The notes beneath the pieces were generated by a model. The model was not told the DNA's origin. It worked only from the letters and a program-made list of their open reading frames with translations, and did no database searches. Shown one piece after another: positions 45,888 to 54,157 of a DNA stretch of 64,000 nucleotides. Every line of letters begins with the position of its first letter. Position 1 is the first letter of the stretch. The position numbers and the translations under genes are program-made. The stretch comes from Salinicola rhizosphaerae (lineage in GTDB: Bacteria; Pseudomonadota; Gammaproteobacteria; Pseudomonadales; Halomonadaceae): assembly GCF_014652715.1 (NCBI RefSeq), contig NZ_BMZI01000004.1, positions 468,072 to 532,071 of the forward strand, in the 5' to 3' direction.

Positions 45888-46373
45888 TCACGATGACGAT
45901 ACCGTGATGGTGGCCGGGTCGTTTTCGAGCGAGTCTAGCGCTGCTTTCTGGCGCTGGGCGATGGTGCGGACCTCTTCGCGGCGCACCAGTTCCTGCAGGC
46001 TGATATCGCTCAGAAATCGCTGGATCTCGTCGGATAGATCGCACCACAAATGGTGCGTGATGCATTTACTGCCCTGCTGGCAGTCGGCCTGCCCATGACA
46101 GCGAGTCGCGTCCACCGACTCGTTGACGGCGTCGATGACGCCGGCCACGGAGATCTCCGCGGTCTCGCGGCCGAGCCGATAGCCACCACCGGGACCGCGC
46201 ACACTGGTCACCAGCTTGGCACGGCGCAGCTTGGCGAAGAGCTGCTCGAGATAAGAGAGCGATATGTCCTGGCGCCTGGAAATATCAGCCAGGCAGACAG
46301 GGCCCTGATCGGCGTTGAGTGCTAGATCGAGCATGGCGGTGACGGCGTAGCGGCCTTTCGTGGTCAGACGCAT
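45888..46373 (-). CDS. iscR: Fe-S cluster-responsive regulator IscR
   Basis: 161 residues, Rrf2 family. The winged helix begins [20 protein letters not shown], with recognition helix [18 protein letters not shown]. The [2Fe-2S] ligands are C92, C98, C104 and H107 ([19 protein letters not shown]), at the same positions as in E. coli. Holo-IscR represses its own operon through type-1 sites. Such a site overlaps its promoter at 46419-46437. Confidence 0.97.
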   Translation of the reverse strand: MRLTTKGRYAVTAMLDLALNADQGPVCLADISRRQDISLSYLEQLFAKLRRAKLVTSVRGPGGGYRLGRETAEISVAGVIDAVNESVDATRCHGQADCQQGSKCITHHLWCDLSDEIQRFLSDISLQELVRREEVRTIAQRQKAALDSLENDPATITVSSS

Positions 46374-46408
46374 CGGCGGAGATCGGCGGTCGCGGAAAAG
46401 ATGCCGGC

Positions 46409-46437
46409 ATTATGGAAAAACCGAGTGAAACGGTCAA
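46409..46437 (-). promoter_or_regulatory. iscR promoter with overlapping type-1 IscR box
   Basis: On the minus strand TTGACC (46432-46437), 17-bp spacer, CATAAT (46409-46414): a strong sigma-70 promoter 36 bp before iscR. The 19 bases TTGACCGTTTCACTCGGTT (46419-46437) agree with the core of the remembered type-1 IscR consensus YYGACTRWWWYAGTCRRST at 16 of 19 positions. Confidence 0.75.
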
Positions 46438-46509
46438 CCATTCTGCCGGCGGCCCGACGAGCGCCGATCATCAGTGCCGATCACCTGTGCTCATGATGAC
46501 GACGATTCT

Positions 46510-46549
46510 CGCCTGCTCGCCTGCTCGCCTGCTCGCCTGCTCGCCTGCT
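46510..46549. repeat. 8-bp tandem repeat (GCCTGCTC, five copies)
   Basis: Five perfect octamers, ending 25 bp before the 3' end of trmJ, within the 200-bp space between iscR and trmJ. Confidence 0.95.
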
Positions 46550-46573
46550 CGCCAGCGCTGGCGGTTGTCGCCG

Positions 46574-47338
46574 CTAGCGCAGGCGCTTGTCGATCGTGCC
46601 GAGTATCCCGCGCAGGATGTTCATCTCCATGCTGTCGAGATGCGCGCGCATGAACAGCCGGCGCAGACGGGCCATCAGCTGGCGAGGGTTATCCGGATCG
46701 TGGAACTCGAGCGCGATCAGCGTCTTTTCCAGGTGATCGAAGAAACGCTCCATGTCGGCGTGCGTCGCCGGTGGGTTGTCCCATGCGACGCCGAAGGGCT
46801 GCGCGGTTTCCGGATCGGTCGCTTGGGCCGTGATCTCTTCATGGGCGAGAAACGCCTGTCGGCATTCATAAGCGATAACCTGCACGGCAGCGGCCAGGTT
46901 CAGGGAGCTGAATTCGGGGTTGGTCGGGATGTGCACATGCCGATGACAGCGCTGCAATTCGGCATTGGTCAGCCCGGTATCTTCGCGGCCGAAGACCAGC
47001 GCGACGCGACTCGATGGCTGAGCCAGCGATTCGGGCAGGCTCTCGGCCAGCGCGCGGGGCGTGATCATCGGCCACGGCAGGGTTCGCGAGCGCGCGCTGG
47101 CGCCGACGACCAGTGTGCAGGCCTCGACCGCTGATTCCAGCGACTCGAATACGCTGGCGGATTCGACGATCGCGTTGGCCCCGGAAGCGCGGGAGTAGGC
47201 CTCACGGTCTTGAGGGTCGCAGCGCGGCGTGACCAGGGCGAGATCGTCAAGGCCCATGTTGCGCATGGCGCGGGCGGCGCCGCCGATGTTGCCGGGGTGG
47301 CTGGTGCCGATGAGAACGATACGAAGTCGGTCGAGCAT
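46574..47338 (-). CDS. trmJ: tRNA (cytidine/uridine-32-2'-O)-methyltransferase TrmJ
   Basis: 254 residues, SPOUT fold. LDRLRIVLIGTSHPGNIGGA and RNMGLDDLALVTPRC at the N-terminus, RVALVFGREDTGLTNAELQ and IPTNPEFSSLNLAAAVQVIA forming the SAM-binding knot. It methylates position 32 of tRNAs. The start at 47338 is chosen because the longer frame enters the suhB promoter region. Located between suhB (divergent) and iscR, as in other gammaproteobacteria. Confidence 0.95.
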   Translation of the reverse strand: MLDRLRIVLIGTSHPGNIGGAARAMRNMGLDDLALVTPRCDPQDREAYSRASGANAIVESASVFESLESAVEACTLVVGASARSRTLPWPMITPRALAESLPESLAQPSSRVALVFGREDTGLTNAELQRCHRHVHIPTNPEFSSLNLAAAVQVIAYECRQAFLAHEEITAQATDPETAQPFGVAWDNPPATHADMERFFDHLEKTLIALEFHDPDNPRQLMARLRRLFMRAHLDSMEMNILRGILGTIDKRLR

Positions 47339-47435
47339 GGGAGGCGAGAGCAGGTCCGATGAAAAATGACGGGATGGCGCGACCCGTTGCGGGCGGGGCG
47401 CCGGCAAAAGCCGTAGTCTAGCATGAGTCGATTCT

Positions 47436-47460
47436 GCTAGACTGCGCGCGTTCTTTAACA
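47436..47460 (+). promoter_or_regulatory. suhB extended -10 and boxA-like antitermination sequence
   Basis: TG-C-TAGACT at 47435-47443 is an extended -10. Right after the expected start of transcription, CGTTCTTTAACA (47449-47460) agrees with rRNA boxA TGCTCTTTAACA at 10 of 12 positions. suhB is known to be autoregulated through boxA by the Nus/SuhB complex in enterobacteria. Confidence 0.6.
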
Positions 47461-47486
47461 GCTCTCGACACCCCAAGGCCAGATCC

Positions 47487-48281
47487 ATGCATCCTATGGT
47501 TCAATACGCGCTGCGTGCCGCTCGCAGCGCCGCTGAGCAGTTCGTTCGCATTCGCGACCGACTCGAAGTCAGCCACGACGAGCAGGCGACCGCCAGTCTG
47601 CTCGAGGATACGGCGCGCAACGCCGAAACGCTGATCGTGCATCAGCTCTCCCGTGGCTATCCCCAGCACGGCGTCGCCGGACGTTTCACGCCCTATCGTG
47701 AAGGCAAAGGCGAAGAGCGTGACACGGTGTGGCACATCGAGCCTTTCCACGGCGAGTCCAATCTCGGCGTGGCGAGCCGCCAGTTCGCGATCTCGATGGT
47801 TTGTCTGGTCAAGGGGCGTCCCGAGCACGCCATCGTCGTCTGTCCGTTCAGCGATGACGAGTTCCTGATCAGCCGCGGGCGCGGCGCTCAGGGCAACGGC
47901 AAGCGCATGCGCGTCTCGAAAGCGGGCGGCGTCAACGGTGCTCGTGTCTCGCTCTCATGGCCGACCGTCGAGTACCGCTCGCGCTGGCTGCCTCAGTACC
48001 TCACGGTCGTCGAGCGCCTCGGCCCGCAGATCGACTCCCTGATCGGCAGCGGCTGTGCCCTGCTCGACATCATCGAGTTCGCCGCTGGCCGTACCGATGC
48101 CGCTTTCGTGCTGGGTCTGGAAGAGCAGGATCGCTGGGTCGGCTCGCTGCTGCTGAAAGAGTCTGGCGCGCTGGCCGGCGGTATCGATGGCTCGCCCAGT
48201 CTGGAAGACGGCGGCAGCCTCATGGCCGCCGGGCCGAGGCTCTACAAGGCGCTGGCGCAGCAGCTGAAGGCGAGCGTCTGA
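47487..48281 (+). CDS. suhB: inositol monophosphatase family protein / Nus antitermination factor SuhB
   Basis: 264 residues. It has the IMPase fold with FHGESNLGVASRQFAISMV and GSGCALLDIIEFAAGRTDA. The first metal site is altered: where active IMPases have DP(I/L)DGTxNF this protein reads EPFHGESNL, and the usual GEE..D motif is not visible in TLIVHQLSRGYPQHG. The product is probably a weak or inactive phosphatase and acts mainly as part of the Nus complex on rRNA transcription, as E. coli SuhB does independently of catalysis. AAGG lies before the ATG, 26 bp after boxA. It is divergent from trmJ. Confidence 0.92.
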   Translation: MHPMVQYALRAARSAAEQFVRIRDRLEVSHDEQATASLLEDTARNAETLIVHQLSRGYPQHGVAGRFTPYREGKGEERDTVWHIEPFHGESNLGVASRQFAISMVCLVKGRPEHAIVVCPFSDDEFLISRGRGAQGNGKRMRVSKAGGVNGARVSLSWPTVEYRSRWLPQYLTVVERLGPQIDSLIGSGCALLDIIEFAAGRTDAAFVLGLEEQDRWVGSLLLKESGALAGGIDGSPSLEDGGSLMAAGPRLYKALAQQLKASV

Positions 48282-48315
48282 TTCAGGACTGTCGAATGGC
48301 CGCGTAACTGCTCAT

Positions 48316-48348
48316 ACACCCCGTCGGCGACTGCCGGCGGGGTGTTTT
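48316..48348 (+). terminator. intrinsic terminator of suhB
   Basis: CACCCCGTCGGC (48317-48328) pairs with GCCGGCGGGGTG (48333-48344) with one T-G wobble, loop GACT, then TTTT. It is 35 bp after the stop and before the convergent ureohydrolase gene. Confidence 0.88.
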
Positions 48349-48393
48349 CGTTGGCGGCAATGCCGGTTCATGGTCCCGTCAGGGCGCAAGGCT

Positions 48394-49362
48394 CTAGCGG
48401 CGAGCGACGCCCGGCAGAATACAGAGCATCTCGAACAGCAGGTTGGCGGCGACGACGGCCGTCTGACCGTGGGCATCGTAGGGCGGTGAGACCTCGACCA
48501 GATCACAGCCGACGATATCGAGACCGTACGCCCCGCGAATGATCTCCAGCGCCTGCGGGATGGTCAGGCCGCCGATCTCGACCGTGCCGGTGCCCGGCGC
48601 GTAGGCGGGGTCGAGGCTGTCGATATCGAAACTCAAGTAGACCGGCCCGCCGCCGACCTTGTCTCGAATCTCCGTCATCAGCGGCGTCAGGCTCTGGTGC
48701 CAGCATTCTTCGGCGGGGACGACACGAAAACCCTGCTCGCGCCCCCAGTCGAACTCCTCGGCGGAATAGCCGGTGCCGCGCAGACCGATCTGGGCGACCC
48801 GGTTCGTATCCAGCAGCCCCTCTTCGACCGCGCGACGAAACGGCGTGCCGTGGGCGATCTCCTCGCCGAACATATGCTCGTTGATATCGGCGTGGGCATC
48901 GACATGAATCAGGCCGACCGGGCCGTGCTTCTTGGCCATGGCGCGCAGGATCGGCAGGGCGATGGTGTGGTCGCCGCCCAGGGTCAGGGGAATGACGTCG
49001 TGCGTCAGCAGGTCGTTATAGTAGCGCTCGATGATGCCGACGCTCTTCTTGAGATCGAAGGTGTTGATCGGCACATCGCCGATGTCCGCCACCTGCAGGC
49101 TTTCGAAGGGGGCGGCGCGGGTCGCCATGTTGAACGGCCGCAGCATGCGTGATTCATCGCGAATCTGGCGCGGGCCGAAACGGGTGCCGGGGCGGTTGGA
49201 GGTCCCGATGTCCATGGGGATGCCGACGAAGCAGGCATCCAGCCCGGTGGCATCTTTCTGTGTCGGTAGGCGCATCATGGTGGCGGGGCCGCCGAAGCGA
49301 GGCATCTCGTTGCCGCCCAAGGGCTGGTTGAGGCTCGAGGCGTCCGGATGTGGGGTTATCAT
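48394..49362 (-). CDS. ureohydrolase, agmatinase/guanidinobutyrase type
   Basis: 322 residues. A binuclear manganese enzyme that splits a guanidino group to give urea and an amine. The metal ligands are in LGGDHTIALPILRA, HVDAHADINEHMFGE and SFDIDSLDPAYAPGTGT. The N-terminal NQPLGGNEMPRFGGPATMMR is the form I associate with guanidinobutyrase/guanidinopropionase (GbuA/GpuA) of Pseudomonas rather than E. coli SpeB. The start at 49362 has AGGAG 8 bp upstream. It is the last gene of a co-directional cassette with an ABC transporter and a 2-oxoglutarate oxygenase, so its substrate is probably produced or imported by those. Confidence 0.9.
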   Translation of the reverse strand: MITPHPDASSLNQPLGGNEMPRFGGPATMMRLPTQKDATGLDACFVGIPMDIGTSNRPGTRFGPRQIRDESRMLRPFNMATRAAPFESLQVADIGDVPINTFDLKKSVGIIERYYNDLLTHDVIPLTLGGDHTIALPILRAMAKKHGPVGLIHVDAHADINEHMFGEEIAHGTPFRRAVEEGLLDTNRVAQIGLRGTGYSAEEFDWGREQGFRVVPAEECWHQSLTPLMTEIRDKVGGGPVYLSFDIDSLDPAYAPGTGTVEIGGLTIPQALEIIRGAYGLDIVGCDLVEVSPPYDAHGQTAVVAANLLFEMLCILPGVARR

Positions 49363-49406
49363 GGGGATTCTCCTGGGGCGGCACGTCGGTGCCGCCGTGT
49401 CTTGTG

Positions 49407-50930
49407 TCACGCGTCGGCGAGCGTCGACTCGAGTCCGATAAAGCGTTTGAGGCGCGCATCCGCGCTGGTGCGAATGGCGGCGGGCGGAGCGTCGGTCTGT
49501 ACCTCGCCGTGTTCCATGAACACCACGCGGTCGGCGATCGACATCGCGAACTCCATCTCATGGGTGACGATCAGCATCGTCATCCCTTCTTCCGCCAGAT
49601 CGCGAATGACCTTGAGCACGTCGCCGACCAGCTCCGGGTCGAGCGCCGAAGTCGGCTCGTCGAACAGCATGATGTCGGGCTGCATAGCCAGCGCCCGGGC
49701 GATGGCGACGCGCTGCTGCTGGCCACCGGAGAGCTGGTGCGGGTACTTGTCGGCGTGGGCCAGCAGGCCGACCTTGTCGAGCAGCGCAAGCGCCGTGTCT
49801 CGCTTGGCGGCCCCCTCGCCCATGGCGTGGTAGCGCGGCCCCATTAGAACGTTGTCGGCGATGGTGCGATGCGGGAACAGATTGAAGCCCTGGAACACCA
49901 TGCCGACGCGGTGGATGCCGGCACGGAAACTGGCCGACTGGCGCTCACCCGCCTTCAGGAAGCTTTCGCCGAAGAGCACGATCTCGCCCCCATCCAGTGG
50001 CTCGAGCCCGTTGACGGTGCGAATCAGCGAGGTCTTGCCGCTGCCGGACGGGCCGATGATCGTGATTACCTCACCAGCGCCGACCTGGATATCGATGCCC
50101 TTGAGGACTTCATTATCGCCGTAGCGCTTATGAATATCGCGCAGCTGCAGGGCGGGGGGCTGCCCGGCGCTGGGGGTCACGCCGGCGGCACGCGGCGGCG
50201 GCGGAAGCTGGTCACGAAGCTTTGCTACCTGGGCGTCGCTCAGGGTCGGGGCGCGGCGCTTCTGCAGGTCGAGATGACGCTCCAGCCACTGCAGCAGCCA
50301 GCCGACCACGGTGACGATCATCACGTAGTAGATGGCCACTGCTGCCAGCGTCTCCAGGACCAGGAAGTTGGAGGCGTAGAGGCGCTGACCGACGAGCAGG
50401 ATCTCTGTCAGGGAAATCACCGAGACCAGCGAAGTCAGCTTGACGATGGTGATGTATTCGTTGGTCAGCGTCGGCAGCGCGATGCGAAACGCCTGCGGCA
50501 GCACCACCAGCCGCTGCATGCCGAGGGCGCGGATACCGAGGGCACGGGCGGCCTCACGCTGACCTTGTGGCACCGAGAGCAGGCCGCCCCGGTGAATCTC
50601 CGCCATGTAGGCCGCTTCAGTCAGAATCAGCGAGATAAGGCCGGCATAGAACGACTGCGACAGCAAGCCACGCAATGAGGGCACTAGCTGAGGCAAGTTG
50701 TAGACGAAGATCAGCAGCACCAGCAGCGGTACGCTGCGGAAAAACCAGATGTAGAGCGAAACGGGCCAGCGCAGCCACGCGTGGCGAGACTGCTTGGCGA
50801 GGGCCAGCACGAAACCTATGCCCATGCCGATAAGCCAGGAGAGCAGACTCAGCTGGATGACGGTCAGGCAGGCGCGCCAGAAATCGCCCACCGAGAATAG
50901 CGACAGGAAGTAGGGCCAATCGAATTGCAT
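49407..50930 (-). CDS. fused amino acid ABC transporter permease and ATPase
   Basis: 507 residues joining two subunits normally encoded separately. The permease half (1 to about 230) has the polar amino-acid HisM-type loop EAARALGIRALGMQRLVVLP and several membrane segments. A proline-rich linker (about 235-262) leads to a GlnQ/HisP-type ATPase: IIGPSGSGKTSLIRTVNGL, LSGGQQQRVAIARALAMQP, IMLFDEPTSALDPELV and IVTHEMEFA. The fusion fixes a homodimeric transporter. It lies 68 bp after the binding protein and 44 bp before the ureohydrolase. Substrate inferred to be a polar or guanidino amino acid. Confidence 0.93.
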   Translation of the reverse strand: MQFDWPYFLSLFSVGDFWRACLTVIQLSLLSWLIGMGIGFVLALAKQSRHAWLRWPVSLYIWFFRSVPLLVLLIFVYNLPQLVPSLRGLLSQSFYAGLISLILTEAAYMAEIHRGGLLSVPQGQREAARALGIRALGMQRLVVLPQAFRIALPTLTNEYITIVKLTSLVSVISLTEILLVGQRLYASNFLVLETLAAVAIYYVMIVTVVGWLLQWLERHLDLQKRRAPTLSDAQVAKLRDQLPPPPRAAGVTPSAGQPPALQLRDIHKRYGDNEVLKGIDIQVGAGEVITIIGPSGSGKTSLIRTVNGLEPLDGGEIVLFGESFLKAGERQSASFRAGIHRVGMVFQGFNLFPHRTIADNVLMGPRYHAMGEGAAKRDTALALLDKVGLLAHADKYPHQLSGGQQQRVAIARALAMQPDIMLFDEPTSALDPELVGDVLKVIRDLAEEGMTMLIVTHEMEFAMSIADRVVFMEHGEVQTDAPPAAIRTSADARLKRFIGLESTLADA

Positions 50931-50998
50931 CAGAGGTCCCGAAACGTGTTGGATGAGCAGGCTCCAGCCGCAAACGAGCGGCTGGACAAGAACCGGAA

Positions 50999-51808
50999 TC
51001 AGGCAGGTTCTAGGTCATACTTCTTTAACAGCGTTCGGTACTCATCGGTGGCCTTGAAGGCTTCGACGGCGTCTTTCAAAGCGTCATAGAGAGGCTGGTT
51101 TCCTTTCTTGACGTAGATGCCGAGAGTTTCCGGATAGAGAGCATGGTCCGAACTGATAGTGATGCGGCCGCGAGACTTTTCGGCGATGGCGTTAGATGCA
51201 CTCACGATCTCCATGTGGGCTTGAATATTGCCGGACAGAAGCGCCTGAGAAGTCTCCGACGAAGTCGGATATTCACGAACCTGAACCGGTCCCTTGCCAT
51301 TGGGCTCACAATAGTCGCTCGAGAGTTTACTGAGCTTGGCGACCCAAGATGTACCCTGCTGAAGACCGACTGTCAGACCGCAGAGATCTTCGGGCTCCTT
51401 TGGCTGTACGCTGCTGTCGGCCAGGACCATGATCGCTGCCCCGGTTTTTGCGTAAGGTATGGCATCGGCCTGTTTGGTGCGATCGGGCAGGATATACATG
51501 CCGGAAATGATGGTGTCGAAGCGGCCGCTATTGAGACCCAGGATCAGGTTGGGGAAGCGGGTGTCGAAGTAGTCGACCTCGAGGCCCAGGCGATCGGCGA
51601 GTGCTTCGGAGACTTCCGGGTCGAAGCCGACCACGTCGTCGCCGTCGTAGGACTCGAACGGCGGATAGGCGATCTCCATGCCCACGGTCAGTACACCGTC
51701 GTTCAGCGTCGGCGGCGTCTCGACTGCTAGACTCGGCGCGGCGGTGAGCAGGCCGATTAGGCCGGCACTGAAGGCGGAGAGAGCGGTCTTGCGAATGTCG
51801 AATGTCAT
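50999..51808 (-). CDS. amino acid ABC transporter substrate-binding protein
   Basis: 269 residues, family 3 periplasmic binding protein. Signal peptide at about 1-28 (SAFSAGLIGLLTAAPSLA). LTVGMEIAYPPFESYDGDDVVGFDPE is the classic opening, with DTIISGMYILPDRTKQ and LCGLTVGLQQGTSW following; the family arginine position reads VSEALADRLG / DRTK. The start at 51808 has AGGAA upstream, inside a short tandem repeat leader. It serves the fused permease-ATPase downstream. The ligand cannot be read; genome context suggests a guanidino compound or arginine-like amino acid. Confidence 0.92.
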   Translation of the reverse strand: MTFDIRKTALSAFSAGLIGLLTAAPSLAVETPPTLNDGVLTVGMEIAYPPFESYDGDDVVGFDPEVSEALADRLGLEVDYFDTRFPNLILGLNSGRFDTIISGMYILPDRTKQADAIPYAKTGAAIMVLADSSVQPKEPEDLCGLTVGLQQGTSWVAKLSKLSSDYCEPNGKGPVQVREYPTSSETSQALLSGNIQAHMEIVSASNAIAEKSRGRITISSDHALYPETLGIYVKKGNQPLYDALKDAVEAFKATDEYRTLLKKYDLEPA

Positions 51809-51820
51809 GGCAGTGGTTCC

Positions 51821-51850
51821 TGTTGGCTTGTTGTTGGCTTGTTGTTGGCT
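51821..51850. repeat. 11-bp tandem repeat before the binding-protein gene
   Basis: TGTTGGCTTGT occurs twice and then partially, starting 13 bp upstream of the binding-protein start, in the 153-bp gap to the oxygenase gene. Confidence 0.85.
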
Positions 51851-51961
51851 ATGGGATCCAGCGTTGTCTGTCTGGTGCGCTGTCATTGCCGAGGCCGGCC
51901 CCGACGAGGGGCCGTTCGGCCTTTCGCCGCGCGCGAGGTCGCAGTGCCGCGGGGGCGGCGT

Positions 51962-53029
51962 TTACTCATCGGTCTGTGCATGCTTGAGGTGGCCGAAGCT
52001 CGAGGGTTTGCGTGAGCCCTCCGGCAGCGCCAGCTCACCGTTCGCGACCTTGCGCTGCAGATAGCGATAGGTCTGCAGTGCCTGGCTCCACATGTGATCG
52101 CCGACGGCGACGGCCTCGTAGTTCGTGCTGCTCTCGGCGAACTGTGGCAGCGGCTTCACCTGGGTGTGGTAGTCGCAGGCGTAGAACAGCGGGAAGGAGT
52201 AGCGCTCCTCCTTGACACTGCGCACGCGGTGCGCCGTGGCGACGAAGGCGCCGTTGGTCATGATCTCGAGCATGTCGCCGATATTGACCACGAAGCCGTT
52301 GTCGACCGGCGGGGCGTCGATCCACTCGCCGAGATCGTTCATGACCTCGAGGCCCGGGGTGCGCGAGTAAAGGATCGTGAAGCATTCATAATCGGTATGG
52401 GCGCCGATACCGGGGGCATCCTGGGCCTCGCCGTCGAACGGGTAGTGGATCAGGCGCAGCTTGGAGGGCGGGGCCGTCACCAGCGATTCGAAATAGTTCT
52501 CCGGCTGCCCCAGCGCCAGCGCGAAGCCGCGGAAGAGTCGCGTGCCGAGAGCGAAGACCGCGTCGTAATAAGCCTTGATGGCGTCGTGGAAGCCCGGCAG
52601 CGGCGGCCATTCGTTGGGGCCGATCAGCGGTGTACCGGCCACGTAGAGCGGGTGATCCTCGCCGACCTCGAAACCGACGTCGAAGGCTTCCTTGTGATCG
52701 GTCTTCTTCGAGTAGACCTCTTCGCCTTCGGGCACGAATCCCTTGTGGCTGCGCGAGCTGCCGATGTACTGCTGCATCTTGGCCTCGAGCGGCTGGTCGA
52801 AGTAGCGGCGGGCGGCGTCGTGCAGATCGTCGATCAGCCTCGGATCAATGCCATGACCGACGATATGCAGAAAGCCGATGTTGCGTGCGGCATTGCCCAA
52901 AGCGTTGGCCACGGCCTGGCGTTCGGTCAAACGCTCGCTGAACAGGCCGCTGATATCGATGACCGGGATTTTGGTGAAGCGCTTGAGGTTGTCGGTGTTG
53001 TCTTTGTCTTTGTTGTGGAAGTCGTTCAT
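51962..53029 (-). CDS. Fe(II)/2-oxoglutarate-dependent oxygenase, isopenicillin-N-synthase-like
   Basis: 355 residues. [12 protein letters not shown] opens the DIOX_N region and [12 protein letters not shown] follows. The iron ligands are H211 and D213 ([11 protein letters not shown]) and H267 (VATAHRVRS); R276 and S278 (ERYSFPLF) would hold 2-oxoglutarate. The segment [20 protein letters not shown], and the overall length, resemble the branch with the ethylene-forming enzyme and plant 2-ODDs acting on small amino acids. Neighbours suggest a guanidino amino acid as co-substrate. It is 18 bp after the TIM-barrel gene. The exact reaction is unknown. Confidence 0.92.
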   Translation of the reverse strand: MNDFHNKDKDNTDNLKRFTKIPVIDISGLFSERLTERQAVANALGNAARNIGFLHIVGHGIDPRLIDDLHDAARRYFDQPLEAKMQQYIGSSRSHKGFVPEGEEVYSKKTDHKEAFDVGFEVGEDHPLYVAGTPLIGPNEWPPLPGFHDAIKAYYDAVFALGTRLFRGFALALGQPENYFESLVTAPPSKLRLIHYPFDGEAQDAPGIGAHTDYECFTILYSRTPGLEVMNDLGEWIDAPPVDNGFVVNIGDMLEIMTNGAFVATAHRVRSVKEERYSFPLFYACDYHTQVKPLPQFAESSTNYEAVAVGDHMWSQALQTYRYLQRKVANGELALPEGSRKPSSFGHLKHAQTDE

Positions 53030-53047
53030 GCCTGGCTCCTTCTCTAA

Positions 53048-53917
53048 TCAGGAAGTGTGGGACCGCTGTGAAAAGTGCTGGGCAAAGTGGCGGCGCTCGC
53101 AGTCGGCCATCCAGCGATTCAGCTGCCACAGGTCGGCGACCGGAACGTCAGTAAAGGGAAGGTGGTGGAGGTAGCCGTCGACCCCGAACTCCGGTGTCAG
53201 GGTGGTGGCCTCGTGGCCGGCGCTGCGCTGCGCTTCCCAGATCGCCGCCCAATGTCGCTGGTGAAACGCCAGCGCGTCGGCGTGTTCCGGTGCGGCCGGG
53301 TGGGGTACCTGCGGCCCCTGGTCGTAGCCGACCCGAGCCTGGATGTGGTGCACGCGCTCGATGAACGGCGTGAGGTCGTCGCACGGGTCTTCGAGCAGGC
53401 GCTCGCAGGTCACCACCCAGTGGCTGATATCGCTGGTGAAGCGCAGGTCCGGCAGCTGTGCGATCAGGTCGAGCGTGACCCAGGGGCTGTAGAGCGAACG
53501 TGCCCGATGCGTCTCGAAGACACAGGTCAGCCCGCTGGCGTCAATGACCTCCATCGCACGGCCGAAGAAGTCGACCTGCTGTGCCAGCGGCCAGCGGTCG
53601 TTACCCGCCAGCACGTTGACGAAGCGCGGCGCCAGTGCCTGCATCTGCTGAAGCTGAAGGGCGAGATCGTCGAGATGCTGCTGTGGGGTATGGGCCTGAT
53701 GAGGCAGGACCGGCGCCGAGGTAAAGAGGATGCCGATATAGGGCAGGCTATGCGACTGGAGAAAGCGTGCGAACGCCTGTCGCTCGTTCGCGTCCTGCGG
53801 CATGCGTGCCTCCAGGCCATCGAAGCCGGCGGCTCGGGCTTCGCGGGCGGCTTGTTCCCAGGTGCCCTGAAAGCCCCATAGCGATCGGAAAGTTTCCAGC
53901 TTGAAAGAATCGGTCAA
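53048..53917 (-). CDS. sugar phosphate isomerase/epimerase-like TIM-barrel protein
   Basis: 289 residues of the AP-endonuclease-2/xylose-isomerase-like TIM barrel. The strand ends carry likely metal ligands: FDGLEARMPQD, FVNVLAGNDRW, CVFETHRARS, DLRFTSDISHWVVTCERLL, IQARVGY and LTPEFGVDGY. The family includes isomerases, epimerases and dehydratases. The start is a TTG at 53917 with GGAG upstream. It is the first gene behind the sigma-54 promoter at 53962-53978 and precedes the oxygenase. Its role in the pathway is open. Confidence 0.85.
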   Translation of the reverse strand: MTDSFKLETFRSLWGFQGTWEQAAREARAAGFDGLEARMPQDANERQAFARFLQSHSLPYIGILFTSAPVLPHQAHTPQQHLDDLALQLQQMQALAPRFVNVLAGNDRWPLAQQVDFFGRAMEVIDASGLTCVFETHRARSLYSPWVTLDLIAQLPDLRFTSDISHWVVTCERLLEDPCDDLTPFIERVHHIQARVGYDQGPQVPHPAAPEHADALAFHQRHWAAIWEAQRSAGHEATTLTPEFGVDGYLHHLPFTDVPVADLWQLNRWMADCERRHFAQHFSQRSHTS

Positions 53918-53961
53918 GGGTCGCTCCGTGATTGTCGTTGTGAGCGTGTGACTAGGACTAA

Positions 53962-53978
53962 AGCAGAAAACGTGCCAA
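53962..53978 (-). promoter_or_regulatory. sigma-54 promoter of the oxygenase/ABC/ureohydrolase cassette
   Basis: On the minus strand: TTGGCACG-TTTT-CTGCT. The -24 element is perfect, spacing between GG and GC is the required one, and the -12 element differs from TTGCW at one position. The TTG start of the first gene is about 34 bp from the expected transcription start. A sigma-54 activator gene faces it. Confidence 0.87.
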
Positions 53979-54118
53979 CCCGGTCCCAAGCGGTGTTCAG
54001 CATCGGTCGCCAATCTTGCTGACCTACGGGGCGCCGGTTTCCGGTGTCTTAGATGGCGTTCCGGACCTTTAGCCGTTTTTGGCCGGGCGAGGTCAGCGCT
54101 TGCCGGTCAATGCATTCT

Positions 54119-54146
54119 TGAATCAATATGGGCGACAAATGATTCA
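54119..54146. promoter_or_regulatory. inverted repeat before the sigma-54 activator gene (operator candidate)
   Basis: TGAATCA (54119-54125) and TGATTCA (54140-54146) with a 14-bp spacer. A second, longer-range pair GCTGACC (54018-54024) and GGTCAGC (54091-54097) lies closer to the promoter. Both fall 70-195 bp upstream of the cassette transcription start, the usual range for enhancer sites. Confidence 0.45.
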
Positions 54147-54157
54147 TTAAGGCATCG

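Noticed and set aside
51020..51031. boxA-like CTTCTTTAACAG
   Set aside because: It lies inside the binding-protein gene, encodes LLKKY on the other strand and has no leader context; chance match.
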